Part shown: in pieces, positions 62,223 through 64,000 of the stretch
How positions within the stretch are numbered: position 1 is the stretch's first letter
Layout: every line of letters begins with the position of its first letter
NCBI GenBank assembly: GCA_023957835.1
Contig: JAMLGP010000001.1
Coordinates: 1,481,575 to 1,545,574, forward strand
Direction of reading: 5' to 3'
DNA length: 64,000 nt
From: Homoserinimonas sp.
GTDB lineage: Bacteria; Actinomycetota; Actinomycetes; Actinomycetales; Microbacteriaceae
Made by a program: the position numbers and the translations under genes
The notes under the pieces: generated by a model
Told to the model about the DNA's origin: nothing
The model's database searches: none
Seen by the model: only the letters and a program-made list of their open reading frames with translations

Positions 62223-63200
62223 CTACCCGACGGTTCTGGAAGTCGAGATCCCGTAAAGGGCAATGCTCACTGCGATTCCCGCATTGAGCGACTCGGTTGA
62301 GGAGTTGATCGGAATCGAAACAATCGTGTCGCAGGTTTCGGCCACCAGCCTAGACAGTCCCTTGCCTTCGCTGCCGGCAACTACCACTAGCGGCTCCGAG
62401 GCGAAATCAATCTTTGGAAGAGTCATCGGCCCCTCCCCATCCAGACCGACGACGAAAGCTCCGCGCTGCTTGAGGGACTTTAGAGTCTGAGTGAGATTTG
62501 CGGCGAGGGCTACCTTCACCCTGACAGCGGCCCCTGCAGAAGTCTTCCACGCCGCGGCTGTCATTCCGGCAGATCTGCGCTGGGGAACTACTACCCCGTG
62601 CCCGCCGAAAGCGGCCACAGAGCGAATTATCGCTCCCAGATTGCGCGGATCGGTAACCCCGTCAAGAGCCACGAGCAGAGCGGGGCCGGGCCGTGCGGAA
62701 TCAAAAAGCTCAATCGGGTCGGCATATTCGTAGGGCGGTATCTTGAGTGCCACTCCCTGATGCACCGCATCTCGGCCGACCATTCGATCAAGCTCCGGGC
62801 GCATTACCTCGAGAATTGGAAGCCCGCGCTGAGTGGCTATCGCAAGAATCTCCTTGACCCGGTCGTCGTATTCGATTCTCGAAGCCAGATACAGGGAGGT
62901 GGCTGGAATCCTCGCTCGAAGGGCCTCGACCACGGAATTGCGGCCGGTCACGAGCTCCGAATCGCTCGGCGCTTTCGGTTTCGACTGCCTGGAAGGCGCA
63001 GCGCTTCGCGTCGAACTCTTCGCCTTTTCCGCCCTCGCCTTTTGCTTCGCCGCGGGGTGGTAGGGTCGATCCTCTGCCTTCGGGGTCGGCCCCTTGCCTT
63101 CAAGAGCCTGCCGGCCCTGGCCGCCGGAACCCGCCTGCGGCCCTCTGCTCTTCTTGCGCACAGCGCCGGGCCTGCCCCTGCGAGCTCCGGGAGTCTTCAT
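62223..63200 (-). CDS. rlmB: 23S rRNA (guanosine-2'-O-)-methyltransferase RlmB family
   Basis: ATG 63200 overlaps the cysS stop (ATGA) and gives 325 residues. A basic, Gly/Lys/Pro-rich N-terminal extension of about 85 residues precedes the SpoU domain: [48 protein letters not shown] and [22 protein letters not shown], forming the trefoil knot. It methylates a conserved guanosine of 23S rRNA. Confidence 0.92.
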   Translation of the reverse strand: MKTPGARRGRPGAVRKKSRGPQAGSGGQGRQALEGKGPTPKAEDRPYHPAAKQKARAEKAKSSTRSAAPSRQSKPKAPSDSELVTGRNSVVEALRARIPATSLYLASRIEYDDRVKEILAIATQRGLPILEVMRPELDRMVGRDAVHQGVALKIPPYEYADPIELFDSARPGPALLVALDGVTDPRNLGAIIRSVAAFGGHGVVVPQRRSAGMTAAAWKTSAGAAVRVKVALAANLTQTLKSLKQRGAFVVGLDGEGPMTLPKIDFASEPLVVVAGSEGKGLSRLVAETCDTIVSIPINSSTESLNAGIAVSIALYGISTSRTVG

Positions 63201-64000
63201 GAGAGGCTCCATTTCGTGCCGCTGGGGGTGTCTTCAAGCTGAATTCCCGTCTCCGCGAGCAAGTCGCGGATCCGATCGGCCTCTGCGAAGTCCCTGCGGC
63301 TTCTGGCCGCCTCGCGATCGGCGATTCGCGATTCAACCAGAGCGCCAAGTGCGCTGGCTCCGGCAACGTCGCGACTGCCGCCCAACTCAACATCTAGCCC
63401 AAGCACATCGAGCATGGATCGCACTTCGCTGAACGCCTTTGCGAGGCCCTCGAGGTCGTCGGAATCAAGAGCGGAGTTTCCGCGTCTGACGGTTTCGTGA
63501 AGCACAGCGAGCGCCTCCGGGACTCCGAGGTCGTCATCCATCGCTCTGGCAAAGTCATCCGGAACTTCGGTGAGGCCGGATGCCGCGGCCGAGCCTTCGA
63601 GTCGTCTCCTTGCTCTCTCCACGAAGCCGGTTACTCGGCCGAGGGCCGCTTCTGCTTCGGCGAGCGCTCCCGGATGAAAATCGATCGTCGAGCGGTAGTG
63701 CGCAGAGCCGAGATAGTAGCGAAGGACCTCCGGCCTGGCCGCATCGAGAAGTTCGGCCGCGAAAGCCGAGTTCCCGAGAGACTTGGACATCTTCTGCCCG
63801 GATACATTCACGAGTCCGTTATGGACCCAGTAGTTGGCAAATTCATGACCGGCAGCCTGGGACTGGGCGAGCTCGTTTTCGTGATGCGGAAAACGCAAAT
63901 CCAGGCCGCCCCCGTGGATGTCGAACCGGGTTCCGAGATAGCGGCTGGCCATCGCCGAGCATTCGATATGCCAGCCCGGCCTGCCTGGACCCCACGGAGA
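63197..64000 (-). CDS. cysS: Cysteinyl-tRNA synthetase (5' part beyond the window)
   Basis: The frame is open to the right edge and already reads GWHIECSAM before the first internal Met, so the N-terminal part is missing. The [17 protein letters not shown] zinc/active-site region and the KMSKSLGN loop are intact. The C-terminal helical domain ends WSLS. It charges tRNA-Cys. The order cysS-rlmB is common in actinobacteria. Confidence 0.95.
   Translation of the reverse strand, partial: SPWGPGRPGWHIECSAMASRYLGTRFDIHGGGLDLRFPHHENELAQSQAAGHEFANYWVHNGLVNVSGQKMSKSLGNSAFAAELLDAARPEVLRYYLGSAHYRSTIDFHPGALAEAEAALGRVTGFVERARRRLEGSAAASGLTEVPDDFARAMDDDLGVPEALAVLHETVRRGNSALDSDDLEGLAKAFSEVRSMLDVLGLDVELGGSRDVAGASALGALVESRIADREAARSRRDFAEADRIRDLLAETGIQLEDTPSGTKWSLS

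Overview
The window is high-GC and comes from an actinobacterium, most likely a Microbacteriaceae-type member of Micrococcales. The reasons are the acyl-CoA carboxylase with a small epsilon subunit, the maf/accA and lpdA/punA/pmmB gene order known from Mycobacterium, a WXG100 protein, LAxTG-type wall-sorting tails, DUF3027/DUF3263/DUF2530/DUF4032 proteins, a CIRCE-controlled groEL and DtxR-type iron boxes. No ribosomal RNA gene, phage or insertion sequence was seen. Both ends cut a gene: an isochorismatase-family hydrolase on the left and cysS on the right.

Layout. 1-4311: hydrolase, ADP-ribosylglycohydrolase-like protein and PfkB kinase, running into acyl-CoA carboxylase beta and epsilon. 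4312-4736: intergenic region ending in two strong hairpins. 4737-7679 (minus): two-component system with an extra membrane protein. 7758-13331: DUF2207 protein, TRAM-domain RNA methyltransferase, Maf and the biotin carboxylase/BCCP subunit. 13362-14662: a Vsr/AbiEi-like gene bracketed by two copies of a 68-bp palindromic element. 14683-20997: wall-anchored beta-helix protein, LpdA, PNP, phosphosugar mutase and an AlaX-like hydrolase.

21007-28459 (minus) is a seven-gene operon for the isobutyryl-CoA (valine) branch: acyl-CoA dehydrogenase, 3-hydroxyisobutyryl-CoA hydrolase, 3-hydroxyisobutyrate dehydrogenase, enoyl-CoA hydratase, aldehyde dehydrogenase, CoA transferase and an atypical crotonase. 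It faces etfB-etfA-cytochrome b across a shared control region that holds an 18-bp palindrome. The aldehyde dehydrogenase does not look like the usual CoA-acylating methylmalonate-semialdehyde enzyme. The last two genes could supply a bypass through free methylmalonate to propionyl-CoA, which the carboxylase genes of the window could use.

31300-42866 holds esterases and hydrolases, an SDR reductase, an MFS exporter, a third 68-bp element, an array of four hairpins with unrelated stems beside tRNA-Arg, a second wall-anchored protein, HNH nuclease, a DtxR regulator, serC and small actinobacterial proteins. 42890-46395 is a pterin-related operon (folE, FAD reductase, FolP2-like protein, RibD-like reductase) divergent from a cysteine-rich HTH regulator. 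47522-53203 carries an OmpR-type two-component system, a WXG100 protein, groEL with two CIRCE elements beside a 35-bp tandem repeat, and LytR_C and DUF3263 proteins. The rest includes a TetR/DUF4386 pair, msrB, tRNA-Thr, a DsbA-like protein, UgpC ATPase with DUF4032, a sulfur amino acid lyase with an Lrp regulator, an iron-box-controlled siderophore-interacting protein, rlmB and cysS.

The strongest candidates for something undescribed are the palindromic-element/nuclease cassette, the hairpin array with unrelated stems, the rewired valine operon and the FolP2/RibD-like pterin operon.
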